A DNA stretch of 64,000 nt from Roseomonas sp. (GTDB lineage Bacteria > Pseudomonadota > Alphaproteobacteria > Acetobacterales > Acetobacteraceae): assembly GCA_020249505.1 (NCBI GenBank), contig JADCFN010000009.1, forward strand, positions 36,798-100,797, given 5' to 3'. A program made the position numbers and the translations under genes. The notes beneath the pieces are model-generated. The model was not told the DNA's origin, did no database searches, and saw nothing but the letters and a program-made list of their open reading frames with translations. Position 1 is the stretch's first letter. The number at the start of each line of letters is the position of its first letter. Of the stretch, positions 53,217-61,373 are shown in pieces.

Positions 53217-53708
53217 ATGAGCGGCGAAACCAAGACCCTCGCGGACCTCAAGGAAATTGTGGCCGGCACCCCCGCCGCAGCGGCGGAAGCGGCGATCAAG
53301 CGGGAACCGAAGCGCGATGCGCAGGGCCGTTCCTATGCGACTGGCCGGCGGAAGGACGCGGTTGCCCGCGTTTGGATCAAGCCGGGCAAGGGCCAGATCA
53401 CCATCAATGACAATCCGGCAGCGAAGTATTTCGCGCGCCCGGTGCTGCGCATGCTGATCACCCAGCCCTTCCTGGTGGCGGATCGCTATCAACAGTTCGA
53501 TGTCATCTGCTCGGTCGTCGGCGGTGGCTTGTCCGGCCAGGCCGGTGCGGTGCGCCATGGCATCAGCCGCGCGCTTTGCAATTATGAACCGGATCTGCGC
53601 TCCATCCTGAAAAAGGCGGGCTTCCTGACGCGCGACCCGCGCGTGGTGGAACGCAAGAAGTACGGGCGCCCGAAGGCACGACGTTCCTTCCAGTTCTCAA
53701 AGCGCTGA
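53217..53708 (+). CDS. rpsI: 30S ribosomal protein S9
   Basis: A 163-residue ribosomal protein, with an N-terminal extension of about 35 residues ([21 protein letters not shown] onward) before the conserved [20 protein letters not shown]. It also has [42 protein letters not shown] with the basic C-terminal tail reaching the P site. The extension is common in Rhodospirillales. A hairpin terminator follows. Confidence 0.97.
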   Translation: MSGETKTLADLKEIVAGTPAAAAEAAIKREPKRDAQGRSYATGRRKDAVARVWIKPGKGQITINDNPAAKYFARPVLRMLITQPFLVADRYQQFDVICSVVGGGLSGQAGAVRHGISRALCNYEPDLRSILKKAGFLTRDPRVVERKKYGRPKARRSFQFSKR

Positions 53709-53758
53709 CGCCAGCGGACCGGCGTCGCGCGCCGGTTCCGTCTTGGAACCTTCATCAA

Positions 53759-53786
53759 AGGGGCGGGTCCGCAAGGGTCCGCCCCT
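53759..53786 (+). terminator. Terminator after rpsI
   Basis: AGGGGCGG (53759-53766) pairs with CCGCCCCT (53779-53786); the inner part adds two wobble and two C-G pairs around a GCAA tetraloop. It is followed by CTTGCATTT. A weaker 7-bp hairpin (53718-53736) precedes it. It ends the rplM-rpsI operon, 50 bases after the stop. Confidence 0.75.
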
Positions 53787-53824
53787 CTTGCATTTCTGAA
53801 CCATTCGCGCCGCAATGCGGCAAA

Positions 53825-53866
53825 TAGTGTGTGTCCCGTTCTCATTCGTTCACGTGACACACACTA
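53825..53866. repeat. Inverted repeat in the argC leader region
   Basis: TAGTGTGTGTC (53825-53835) and GACACACACTA (53856-53866) are perfect 11-base inverted copies, 20 bases apart. It lies 77 bases upstream of the argC start and 39 bases after the rpsI terminator. The wide spacing could be a dimeric protein site or a stem-loop. No family could be assigned. Confidence 0.6.
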
Positions 53867-53881
53867 AGACTTTTGTGGGTC

Positions 53882-53925
53882 GCATTTTCCGAGTCGCCAA
53901 GTGAAATCACTTGGCTCGAAAATGC
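53882..53925 (+). promoter_or_regulatory. Bulged hairpin just upstream of the argC ribosome site
   Basis: Three stems stack: GCATTTT/AAAATGC (53882-53888 with 53919-53925), CGAG/CTCG (53890-53893 with 53915-53918), and CCAAGTG/CACTTGG (53897-53903 with 53908-53914), with loop AAAT and bulges of 1 and 3 bases on the 5' side. The Shine-Dalgarno GAGGAG (53930-53935) begins 4 bases after it and the ATG is at 53943. If transcribed, it could shape the argC leader. Confidence 0.6.
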
Positions 53926-53942
53926 TCTAGAGGAGAAATACC

Positions 53943-54893
53943 ATGGCCAAGACTGCGAAGATTTTCATTGATGGCGAAGCCGGCACCACGGGCCTGCAAA
54001 TCCGTGACCGTATTGCCGCCAATCCGCATGTTGAATTGCGCTCCATCGCGGCGGAGCACCGCAAGGATGCCAACGCGCGCCGTGAGATGATGGACAGTGT
54101 TGACCTCGTGATCCTGTGCCTGCCGGATGATGCGGCGAAGGAAAGTGCTGCACTTGCCGCTTCGCTCGGCCCGCAGGCGCCGAAGCTCCTGGATGCTTCC
54201 ACCGCGCATCGGGTTGATCCGGATTGGGTCTATGGGCTCGCGGAACTCTCACCCGAGCAGGCCAGCGCGATTGCGGCGGCGAAGTGTGTCTCAAACCCCG
54301 GCTGCTACCCAACCGGCGCCATTCTGATGCTGCGCCCCTTGATTGATGCCGGGATCATGGCGGCGGATTTCCCGGTGACCGTGAATGCGGTTTCCGGCTA
54401 TTCCGGCGGCGGCAAATCCATGATCGCGGCTTATGAAGCCCGCACCGCGCCGGATTTTGAGCTTTACGGCCTTGCCTTGGAACACAAGCATGTTGCCGAG
54501 ATGCAGAAATATACCGGCCTCACGCGCCGGCCTATTTTCGTGCCGTCAGTCGCGGATTACGCGCAAGGCATGATCGATTCCATTCCGCTGCATCTTGATC
54601 TGTTGAAGGGCAATGTGAAGCCTGCCGATCTGGAGGCGCTGTTGATCAAGCGCTATGCCGGCAGTGATGTGGTGCGCGTGGTGTCAGCGGAAGCCGGCGG
54701 CAAGCTGGAACCGCAGGCGCTGAATGGCACCAATGGTCTTGAAATCCGTGTCTATGGCAATGAAAAGCGCGGCCAGGCCGTGCTGGTCGCGCGTTACGAT
54801 AATCTCGGCAAGGGCGCTTCGGGGGCGGCGGTGCAAAACCTTGGCCTGATGCTGGGCGTGCCAGTTTCGGCCGATCTGCCGAAGGCGGCGTAA
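53943..54893 (+). CDS. argC: N-acetyl-gamma-glutamyl-phosphate reductase (type 2)
   Basis: Reduces N-acetylglutamyl phosphate with NADPH in arginine synthesis, the step after argB. The 316-residue protein is the shorter type 2 form. NADP-binding [17 protein letters not shown] opens it, [21 protein letters not shown] follows, and the catalytic Cys lies in [12 protein letters not shown] near residue 118, with EHKHVAEMQ further on. It starts at [14 protein letters not shown] after GAGGAG and is followed by a gamma-carbonic anhydrase gene after 11 bases. The leader is unusually structured. Confidence 0.96.
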   Translation: MAKTAKIFIDGEAGTTGLQIRDRIAANPHVELRSIAAEHRKDANARREMMDSVDLVILCLPDDAAKESAALAASLGPQAPKLLDASTAHRVDPDWVYGLAELSPEQASAIAAAKCVSNPGCYPTGAILMLRPLIDAGIMAADFPVTVNAVSGYSGGGKSMIAAYEARTAPDFELYGLALEHKHVAEMQKYTGLTRRPIFVPSVADYAQGMIDSIPLHLDLLKGNVKPADLEALLIKRYAGSDVVRVVSAEAGGKLEPQALNGTNGLEIRVYGNEKRGQAVLVARYDNLGKGASGAAVQNLGLMLGVPVSADLPKAA

Positions 54894-54904
54894 GGGGCAG
54901 GATC

Positions 54905-55462
54905 ATGGATATGCAGCAACCCACCAATCGCGGCCCGCTTTATGTGTTTGAAGGCATCTGGCCCACGGTTCATGACAGCGCCTTCATCGCGCCCACCGCC
55001 GCCGTGATCGGCAATGTCACGATCGGGGAGCAATCCAATATCTGGTATCATTGCGTGCTGCGCGGTGATTCCAACTTCATCACCATCGGCAAGCGCGTGA
55101 ATATCCAGGATGGCACCATTGTGCATGTGAATGCCGGGCGCGAGCCCACCATCATCAGCGATGATGTCACCGTGGGCCATGCCGCTATTGTGCATGCCTG
55201 CACGTTGATGGACCGCGCCTTTGTCGGCATGGGGGCGACCGTGCTGGACGGCGCGGTGATTGAAGAAGGCGGCGTGATTGCCGCCGGTTCCGTGCTGCCG
55301 CCCGGCAAGCGCATCGGCGCCATGGAGCTTTGGATGGGCAATCCCGCCAAGCTTGTGCGGGTACTCACCGAAGAACAGCGCGCCGGGTTTGACCGCACAG
55401 CGAAGAATTACGTGCAGCTTGCGGGGCGGCACCGCGTATCGCTATCGCCTGATCCCGCCTGA
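54905..55462 (+). CDS. Gamma-carbonic anhydrase family protein (YrdA-like)
   Basis: A 185-residue left-handed beta-helix protein with hexapeptide repeats: SAFIAPTAAVIGNVTIGEQSNIWYHCVLRGD, INIQDGTIVHVN (metal His) and VTVGHAAIVHACTLMDRAFVGMGATVLDG (two more His). The three metal His are present, so a zinc or iron site can form in the trimer. Homologues include YrdA and Cam; carbonic anhydrase activity is proven for few. It is the second gene of the argC unit. Its stop codon sits in the loop of a perfect hairpin. Confidence 0.88.
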   Translation: MDMQQPTNRGPLYVFEGIWPTVHDSAFIAPTAAVIGNVTIGEQSNIWYHCVLRGDSNFITIGKRVNIQDGTIVHVNAGREPTIISDDVTVGHAAIVHACTLMDRAFVGMGATVLDGAVIEEGGVIAAGSVLPPGKRIGAMELWMGNPAKLVRVLTEEQRAGFDRTAKNYVQLAGRHRVSLSPDPA

Positions 55463-55478
55463 GGGATCAGGCGATAGC
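55441..55478 (+). terminator. Perfect 16-bp hairpin containing the gene's stop codon in its loop
   Basis: GCTATCGCCTGATCCC (55441-55456) pairs with 55463-55478 without mismatch; the 6-base loop holds the TGA (55460-55462) of the carbonic anhydrase gene. TTGGTTTTG follows. It is likely the terminator of the argC unit, although its 5' arm is coding. Confidence 0.72.
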
Positions 55479-55598
55479 TTGGTTTTGCGCGGCTGATTCA
55501 CCGCTCCGGCCTTCAGCCTCCGCGGATCAGACGCTCGTTTGGTTTGGAGCGGCTGATTCACCGCTCCGGCCTTCAGCCTCCGCGGATCAGACGCTCGC
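55479..55598. repeat. Two tandem 60-base REP-like units
   Basis: Copies at 55479-55538 and 55539-55598 differ at three positions; 49 bases (55489-55537 and 55549-55597) are identical. Each unit folds: CTGAT/ATCAG, CCGC/GCGG, then GGC/GCC around loop CTTCA, with a small bulge and a 3x3 internal loop. That is the layout of a REP-type palindromic element. It directly follows the terminator-like hairpin of the upstream gene. I see no copy elsewhere in the window by eye. Confidence 0.8.
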
Positions 55599-55604
55599 TG
55601 GGGG

Positions 55605-55632
55605 CTGACGGGGCCGCGTTTTCGTACATAAT
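55605..55632 (+). promoter_or_regulatory. Possible promoter for the acyl-CoA ligase gene
   Basis: CTGACG (55605-55610), 16 bases, CATAAT (55627-55632). A small hairpin (CCTCGG/CCGAGG, 55637-55654) follows and overlaps the Shine-Dalgarno GAGGAGAG (55651-55658), before the GTG start at 55663. Confidence 0.42.
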
Positions 55633-55662
55633 ATCGCCTCGGGAAACGCCGAGGAGAGACGC

Positions 55663-57171
55663 GTGAACGCAACCCTGAATGCCCTTCTGGCCAATGGCGC
55701 CGCTGCCGCGCCGGCCATCCGCGCGCCGGGCCGCCCGGCGCTTTCCTATGCGGGGCTGCGTGACCTGGCCACGGCCACCATTGCAAGGCTGAATGGTATT
55801 GGCATTGGCCGCAATGATCGTGTCGCGATTGTGCTGCCGAATGGCCCGGAAATGGCCGCTGCTTTCATCGCGATTGGCGCAGGTGCGACCACCGCACCGC
55901 TGAACCCTGCCTATCGCGCCGAAGAATTCAATTTTTATCTGACCGATCTGAAGGCCAAGGCGCTGGTAGTGCAAAAGGGTGTCGCCACCGAAGCGCGCGA
56001 TGTCGCGGCGAAGCTTGGCGTTGCCGTGTTGGAATTGGTGCCGGGCGAAAACGCGGGCAGCTTTACGCTCGAAGGCGGCAGCCCCGCGAAAGCGGCACAG
56101 CCGGGCGCGGCAGAGGCTGGTGATATCGCACTCGTGCTGCATACCTCCGGCACCACGGCGCGGCCCAAGATTGTGCCCCTGTCGCAGGCGAATATCTGCG
56201 CCTCGGCCAAGCATATTGGCGCCACACTTTCGCTTTCGCCAGCCGATGCCTGTTTGAACATCATGCCGCTGTTTCATATCCATGGCCTGATCGCGGCGGT
56301 GCTTTCTTCCCTCGGCGCAGGCGGCGCGGTGATTTGCACGCCGGGCTTCGATGCGCTGCGTTTCTTCCGCCTGTTGGATGAGGAACGGCCAAGCTGGTAC
56401 ACGGCGGTGCCGACCATGCACCAAACCATCCTGACGCGTGCTGACCGTAATGCGGAGATCATTGCACGCGCGAAGCTCCGCTTCATTCGTTCATCCTCGG
56501 CATCTTTGCCCGGGCCGGTGATGGAGCAATTGGAAGCGGTATTTGGCTGCCCGCTGGTGGAAAGCTATGGCATGACCGAGGCATCGCATCAGATGGCGTC
56601 CAACCCGCTGGCCGGGCCGCGCAAGCCTGGCTCTGTGGGCCGTGCTGCGGGGCCGGAAGTCGCGATCATGGATGATGACGGCACCATCCTGCCGCAGGGC
56701 GAGATTGGTGAGGTCGTGATCCGCGGCCCCAATGTGACCGCGGGCTATGAGGCCAATCCGGACGCCAATGCCAAGGCTTTCACCAATGGCTGGTTCCGCA
56801 CCGGCGATCAGGGTGCCTTTGATGCGGAAGGTTATCTGACGCTTACGGGCCGCTTGAAAGAATTGATCAATCGCGGTGGCGAGAAAGTGAGCCCCTTGGA
56901 AGTGGATGGCGTGCTTTCTGCCCACCCTGCGGTCGCGCAGGCGCTGACCTTCGCCATGCCGCATGCGAAGCTTGGTGAGGAAGTCGCCGCCGCCGTGGTG
57001 CTGCGCGAAGGGGCGGCCTGCACCGAACGCGAATTGCGTGATTTCGCTGCGCAGCAGCTCGCGGATTTCAAGGTGCCGCGCAAGGTTGTGTTTCTGCCGG
57101 AAATCCCGAAGGGTGCGACGGGCAAGCTGATGCGCATTGGGCTTGCGGAAAAGCTTGGGCTTTCGGGGTGA
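55663..57171 (+). CDS. Acyl-CoA ligase / AMP-dependent synthetase (oxalyl-CoA synthetase-like)
   Basis: A 502-residue adenylate-forming enzyme with a GTG start, GAGGAGAG upstream. It has the ATP loop LHTSGTTARPKIVPLSQAN, LFHIHGL, ESYGMTEASHQMASNP, GWFRTGDQGAFDAEGYLTLTGRLKELINRGGEK, and the catalytic Lys region near the end, PKGATGKLMRIGLAE. It activates a carboxylic acid to the acyl-CoA. SHQMASNP is a hallmark of the Pcs60/AAE3 oxalyl-CoA synthetases, so oxalate is a plausible substrate, though no oxalyl-CoA decarboxylase or transporter gene is near. A ketopantoate reductase gene follows after 5 bases. Confidence 0.86.
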   Translation: MNATLNALLANGAAAAPAIRAPGRPALSYAGLRDLATATIARLNGIGIGRNDRVAIVLPNGPEMAAAFIAIGAGATTAPLNPAYRAEEFNFYLTDLKAKALVVQKGVATEARDVAAKLGVAVLELVPGENAGSFTLEGGSPAKAAQPGAAEAGDIALVLHTSGTTARPKIVPLSQANICASAKHIGATLSLSPADACLNIMPLFHIHGLIAAVLSSLGAGGAVICTPGFDALRFFRLLDEERPSWYTAVPTMHQTILTRADRNAEIIARAKLRFIRSSSASLPGPVMEQLEAVFGCPLVESYGMTEASHQMASNPLAGPRKPGSVGRAAGPEVAIMDDDGTILPQGEIGEVVIRGPNVTAGYEANPDANAKAFTNGWFRTGDQGAFDAEGYLTLTGRLKELINRGGEKVSPLEVDGVLSAHPAVAQALTFAMPHAKLGEEVAAAVVLREGAACTERELRDFAAQQLADFKVPRKVVFLPEIPKGATGKLMRIGLAEKLGLSG

Positions 57172-57176
57172 CGCGC

Positions 57177-58154
57177 ATGAAAATCTGCATCTTCGGTGCC
57201 GGCGCCATTGGTGGGCTGATGGGCGTCAAGCTGGCCGCCAAGGGTGATGTGGATGTCACCTTCATCGCGCGCGGCCCGCATCTGGCTGCGATGCGCGAAA
57301 ACGGCGTAAAGTTGATCAGCGAAGGCACAGAGCAAATCGTCCATCCGCGCTGTGTCGAAAGTGCTGCGGAAGCCGGCCCGCAGGATTATGTGTTGGTGAC
57401 GCTGAAGGCGCATTCCCTGCCCTCAGCGGCCAAGCAAATGCAGCCCTTGCTTGGCCCCGATACGGCGATTGTAAGTGCGGTGAATGGCATTCCCTGGTGG
57501 TATTTCCACGGCCTTACCGGCGCCTATGAAGGGCGCATTGTGCAAAGCGTTGACCCGGATGGTCAGGTTTCCGCGCTACTGCCGCCATCACGCGCCATTG
57601 GCTGCATTGTCTATCCGGCGGCCGAGGTGACTGCGCCTGGCGTGATTGACCACAGCTATGGTGATCGTTTCAGCCTGGGTGAGCCCAATGGCAGCCGCAG
57701 CCCGCGCGCGCAGGCGCTATCTGAAGCGCTGATCGCCGCCGGCTTCAAGGCACCGGTGCGTCCCAAAATCCGTGATGAGCTTTGGGTGAAGCTTTGGGGC
57801 AATATGGCCTTCAACCCGATCTCGGCACTCACCACCGCCACACTTGATGTGCTGACAGGCGATGAGGGTCAGCGCGGTGTGGCTCGCGCCATGATGCTGG
57901 AAGGCCAGCGCGTGGCGGAAGCGCTTGGCGTGCGCTTTGCGATTGATGTGGATAAGCGCATTGCCGGCGCGGCGGAGGTTGGGGCGCATAAAACCTCCAT
58001 GCTGCAAGACCTGGAACGCGGTCGGCCGATGGAGATTGAGGCGCTGCTCGGCGCCGTGGTGGAATTGGCCGATTGGGTGGGTGAGGCCGCGCCGATATCC
58101 CGCACCGTGCTGGCGCTGGTGCGCGCCAGGGCACGGGCGGCGGGGTGCCTATAA
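57177..58154 (+). CDS. 2-dehydropantoate 2-reductase family protein
   Basis: A 325-residue NADPH-dependent reductase starting at MKICIFGAGAIGGLMGVKLA (57177; a GTG at 57168 lies within the previous stop). The ketopantoate-reductase blocks include ALGAMKxx-like LVTLKAHSLPSAA, the catalytic Lys in ELWVKLWGNMAFNPISALT, and HKTSMLQDLERGRPMEIEALLGAVVELA. Reduces ketopantoate to pantoate for CoA synthesis in the PanE/ApbA family, but several paralogues act on other 2-oxo acids. The pairing with an acyl-CoA ligase suggests a role in acid metabolism. Its stop overlaps the hom stop by 6 bases. Confidence 0.88.
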   Translation: MKICIFGAGAIGGLMGVKLAAKGDVDVTFIARGPHLAAMRENGVKLISEGTEQIVHPRCVESAAEAGPQDYVLVTLKAHSLPSAAKQMQPLLGPDTAIVSAVNGIPWWYFHGLTGAYEGRIVQSVDPDGQVSALLPPSRAIGCIVYPAAEVTAPGVIDHSYGDRFSLGEPNGSRSPRAQALSEALIAAGFKAPVRPKIRDELWVKLWGNMAFNPISALTTATLDVLTGDEGQRGVARAMMLEGQRVAEALGVRFAIDVDKRIAGAAEVGAHKTSMLQDLERGRPMEIEALLGAVVELADWVGEAAPISRTVLALVRARARAAGCL

Positions 58155-59441
58155 CGCCTCAATCCTGATCAGCGCTGGCTTTTCCATCACGGTATTCAAT
58201 TCAGCAATGCGCTTGAGTGCGGCACGGACGGAAGCCTCGCTCGTCTCGTGCGTGGTCAGCACCACGGGCACGGCCTCACCTGGCGCGCGGCCACGTTGCA
58301 GCATGGATTCAAGGCTGATCGCATGATCGCGCAAAACGCCCGTCACATCAGCAATCACACCGGGGCGATCCACCACCATCAGGCGGAGGTAATAAGCGCC
58401 CGTATGGCGATCCATCGGGAAGGAAGGCTCGGGCTTCAAAGCGGCGGCTTCCGCGCCCCACACCGGCGTGAAGCGCCCGCGGGCAATGTCAATCACATCG
58501 GCCACCACGGCTGAGGCTGTTGGCCCTTCCCCGGCGCCGCGGCCTTCCATCATCACGCGGCCGACGAAATCACCCTCGGCCACCACGGCATTGAAGACGC
58601 CATCCACCCGCGCGATGGGGGCTGAGATCGGCACCATGCAGGGATGCACGCGCGTTGAAATCCCGCCTTCTTCGCGCCGCGCAATGCCAAGCAGCTTGAT
58701 GCGATAGCCAAGTTCTTCGGCAAGCGCGATATCAAGTGCCGAGACCTCACGAATGCCTTCCACATGCACCGCGCTGAAATCCACTGGCCGGCCAAAGGCA
58801 AGCGCGGCCAGGATCGCAAGCTTATGCGCAGCATCAATGCCATCAATATCGAAGGATGGATCGGCTTCCGCATAGCCAAGCTTCTGTGCCTCGGCCAGCA
58901 CTTCGGCGAATTCGCGCTTTTGTTCGCGCATCACGGTCAGGATGTAATTGCAGGTGCCGTTCAGAATACCGGCAACGCGCTGTATGCGATTGGCGGCCAA
59001 GCCTTCGCGCAACGCCTTGATCGCGGGAATGCCGCCCGCCACCGCCGCTTCAAAGGCCAGCGCCACACCGCGCGCTTCAGAGGCTTGTGCCAAAGCCGCG
59101 CCATGCACGGCGAGTAGCGCCTTATTCGCTGTCACCACATGCTTGCCGGCGGCAATCGCTGCCTGCACCAGGGCACGCGCCGGGCCTTCCGAACCGCCGA
59201 TGCATTCCACCACCACATCCACTTGCGGATCGGCGGCAAGTGCAACGGGGTCTTCATACCAGCGCAGCCCCGAAAGGCTGATGCCGCGATCCCGGTTGCG
59301 TTCGCGCGCGGAAACCGCGGTGATGGCAATCGGCCGGCCGGCACGCGCGGCAATGATATCGGCATTCGCGCGCAGCAATTTCACCACGCCGGCGCCAACC
59401 GTTCCAAGGCCGGCAACCGCAATCGCAAGGGGGCGGGTCAT
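58149..59441 (-). CDS. hom: Homoserine dehydrogenase
   Basis: Reduces aspartate semialdehyde to homoserine, the branch point to threonine and methionine. The 430-residue protein has IAVAGLGTVGAGVVKLLRAN, VECIGGSEGPARALVQAAIAAGKHVVTANKALLA, GGIPAIKALREGLAANRIQRVAGILNGTCNYILT, and a C-terminal ACT domain (YYLRLMVVDRPGVIADVTGVLRDHAISLESMLQRGR) for threonine feedback. The neighbouring aminotransferase gene overlaps its start by 4 bases, a common pairing in Alphaproteobacteria. It is convergent with the ketopantoate reductase gene. Confidence 0.96.
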   Translation of the reverse strand: MTRPLAIAVAGLGTVGAGVVKLLRANADIIAARAGRPIAITAVSARERNRDRGISLSGLRWYEDPVALAADPQVDVVVECIGGSEGPARALVQAAIAAGKHVVTANKALLAVHGAALAQASEARGVALAFEAAVAGGIPAIKALREGLAANRIQRVAGILNGTCNYILTVMREQKREFAEVLAEAQKLGYAEADPSFDIDGIDAAHKLAILAALAFGRPVDFSAVHVEGIREVSALDIALAEELGYRIKLLGIARREEGGISTRVHPCMVPISAPIARVDGVFNAVVAEGDFVGRVMMEGRGAGEGPTASAVVADVIDIARGRFTPVWGAEAAALKPEPSFPMDRHTGAYYLRLMVVDRPGVIADVTGVLRDHAISLESMLQRGRAPGEAVPVVLTTHETSEASVRAALKRIAELNTVMEKPALIRIEAL

Positions 59442-60658
59442 GCATTCACCATATCAGAAGCAGCATCCTGCGGCGCGGCGTTATCGCCACCGAGGAAAGT
59501 CTTGATGCCACGCAAAGCCTGGCGGATGCGGTGGCTATTTTCCACCAGCGCAATCCGCACATGTTCATCACCATGCTCACCAAAGCCAAGGCCAGGTGCC
59601 ACCGCGACCTTCGCCTTTTCCAGCAGCAACTTGGAAAACCCGACCGAGCCCAAATGCCGGAAACGCTCGGGGATTGGCGCCCACAGGAACATGGAAGCCT
59701 CAGGCGAGGGCACATCCCAACCTGCGGCATGCAGGCCCTTCACCAGCACTTCGCGGCGTTCCTTGTACAAAACGCGCATGTCCTCAATGCAATCCTGCGG
59801 GCCATTCAGCGCAGCGGTCGCCGCCACCTGGATAGGCGTGAAGGCGCCATAATCCAGATAGGATTTGACGCGCGCCAAAGCCGCGATCAGGCGCGGATTG
59901 CCCGCCGCAAAACCCATGCGCCAGCCAGGCATATTGTAGGTCTTGGACATGGAGGTGAATTCCACCGTGATGTCCTTCGCCCCTGCCACTTCCAAAACGG
60001 AAGGCGGCGGCGTGTCGCCGAAATAAAGCTCGGCATAGGCAAGATCGGATAGGATGAACAATTCATGCCGACGGCAGAGCGCGACCAATTCGCGGTAGAA
60101 TTCAATCGGCGCCGTCAACGCGGTGGGGTTGGATGGGAAATTGACAATCACCGCATTCGGTTTGGGCACGGAATGGCGCACGGCGCGGTCAATCGCGGCC
60201 AGCATCGCATCATCGGGCGTATAGGGAATGCTGCGCACCGAAGCGCCGGCAATGATGAAGCCGAATTGATGGATGGGATAGGAAGGATTGGGCACCAGAA
60301 TGGTGTCGCCCGGGCTTGAGATGGCCTGCGCCAAATTCGCAAGCCCTTCCTTCGAACCAAGGGTCGCCACCACTTCCGTTTCAGGATCAAGCTTCACGCC
60401 AAAGCGCCGGTCGTAGTAGCCAGCCAAAGCCTTGCGCAGCCCCGGAATACCCTTGGACATTGAATAGCGATGCGTGCGCGGGTCCTGCACGGCTTCGATC
60501 AGCTTCGCCACAATATGCGGTGGTGTCGGCGTATCGGGATTGCCCATGCCAAGGTCAACAATATCCTCAGCCGCCGCGCGCGCCTTGGCCTTGGCGGCAT
60601 TCACCTCAGCAAAGACATAGGGCGGCAGGCGCCGGATACGGTGGAAATCCTCGGTCAT
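59438..60658 (-). CDS. PLP-dependent aminotransferase (usually labelled LL-diaminopimelate / alanine aminotransferase)
   Basis: A 406-residue class I/II fold-type I aminotransferase. The PLP Lys is in SMSKTYNMPGWRMGFAAGN, with IVNFPSNPTA, LSDLAYAELYFGD, and the substrate Arg near EHVRIALVENSHRIRQA. It is fused in operon with hom (start overlap 4 bases). In annotation pipelines this orthologue is often called LL-diaminopimelate aminotransferase; here dapD and dapE are present, so the DapL route is not needed. Alanine/glutamate or methionine/homoserine-related transamination, or a DapC role, are all possible. Confidence 0.85.
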   Translation of the reverse strand: MTEDFHRIRRLPPYVFAEVNAAKAKARAAAEDIVDLGMGNPDTPTPPHIVAKLIEAVQDPRTHRYSMSKGIPGLRKALAGYYDRRFGVKLDPETEVVATLGSKEGLANLAQAISSPGDTILVPNPSYPIHQFGFIIAGASVRSIPYTPDDAMLAAIDRAVRHSVPKPNAVIVNFPSNPTALTAPIEFYRELVALCRRHELFILSDLAYAELYFGDTPPPSVLEVAGAKDITVEFTSMSKTYNMPGWRMGFAAGNPRLIAALARVKSYLDYGAFTPIQVAATAALNGPQDCIEDMRVLYKERREVLVKGLHAAGWDVPSPEASMFLWAPIPERFRHLGSVGFSKLLLEKAKVAVAPGLGFGEHGDEHVRIALVENSHRIRQALRGIKTFLGGDNAAPQDAASDMVNA

Positions 60659-60703
60659 GGCTTCAGTCTCGATGTTTTCGGGCGCTGCTTATAGACCAGC
60701 GCG

Positions 60704-61294
60704 TTACGGTCGGCGAGGCGCATCACGCAAAACAGGTGGCGGCGGGGGGCCGGCCGGGGCCAGCGCGGGCGGGGCGGGAATGCCGGCGGGGGCGATCACG
60801 GGCGGGGCAGGAATGCCGGCCGGTTCCGGCGCGGCCACTGCTGACGGGGCTGCCTGTTGCGGCGCGCTTGGTGCGGCAGGCGCGGCGATGGCCGGCGGCG
60901 GGATGGCCATGCCCGCCAAAGCCGGGGCCAAGGCGGGCGGTGGCGGGGCGCCGCGCGGGGCGCCCCCTGGTAGGGCGCCGAGGGGTTCGCGGCTTGCTTC
61001 CCTCTGCTGCACCAACCCGGCGGCCAAAGCCTCACGCGTTGCCATATCCGGGGTTTCCGGCCGGGGCGGCACGGTGCCCAGGTTTGGAAAGGGAGCATCA
61101 GCATTGGGGGGCGCTGGGCGGCCTTCTGTCGCCGGCCCCCAGGCGCGGTCCCAGAATTTTGCCACCTTCTGGCCCGGTTCCGTCTGGCAGCCGGCAAGCA
61201 TCAGCCCCAGCAGCGCGCAAAGCTGTGCTTGATTGGCCCTGCTTCGCCACTTAGGTTGAACTTCGGTACCGGATGTCTCGCGATGCTCGCTCAT
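60704..61294 (-). CDS. Proline/alanine-rich lipoprotein
   Basis: A 196-residue predicted lipoprotein. The leader ANQAQLCALLGLMLAGC ends in a lipobox. The mature part has a conserved-looking segment FPNLGTVPPRPETPDMATREALAAGLVQQRE, similar to envelope proteins of many Alphaproteobacteria, then a long low-complexity tail with repeats of the PAGIPAPP type. It is probably periplasmic or outer-membrane attached, with the tail spanning peptidoglycan. It is divergent from phaC (79 bases) and lies downstream of the aminotransferase start region. The function is unknown. Confidence 0.72.
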   Translation of the reverse strand: MSEHRETSGTEVQPKWRSRANQAQLCALLGLMLAGCQTEPGQKVAKFWDRAWGPATEGRPAPPNADAPFPNLGTVPPRPETPDMATREALAAGLVQQREASREPLGALPGGAPRGAPPPPALAPALAGMAIPPPAIAAPAAPSAPQQAAPSAVAAPEPAGIPAPPVIAPAGIPAPPALAPAGPPPPPVLRDAPRRP

Positions 61295-61373
61295 GCGCCC
61301 CTTCCTGCTAAAGGGGTTAGCCTGAAACGGGCGCGGCGCGAAGCGTCCGGCAGAAACTCACCAGGAAGCCACG

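Noticed and set aside
53838..53851. SOS box GTTC-N6-GTTC upstream of argC
   Set aside because: The spacing is 6, not the 7 bases of the alphaproteobacterial LexA site, and argC is not a DNA-damage gene. The two GTTC lie in the loop of the inverted repeat.
55479..55598. CRISPR array
   Set aside because: Only two directly adjoining units with no spacers between them, and the unit itself is a palindrome of REP type; no cas genes in the window.
55442..55786. A small minus-strand frame with the repeated peptide ASDPRRLKAGAVNQP
   Set aside because: The repeat arises because the 60-base unit is a multiple of 3. The frame overlaps the ligase gene start and has no ribosome site or homologous domain I can see.
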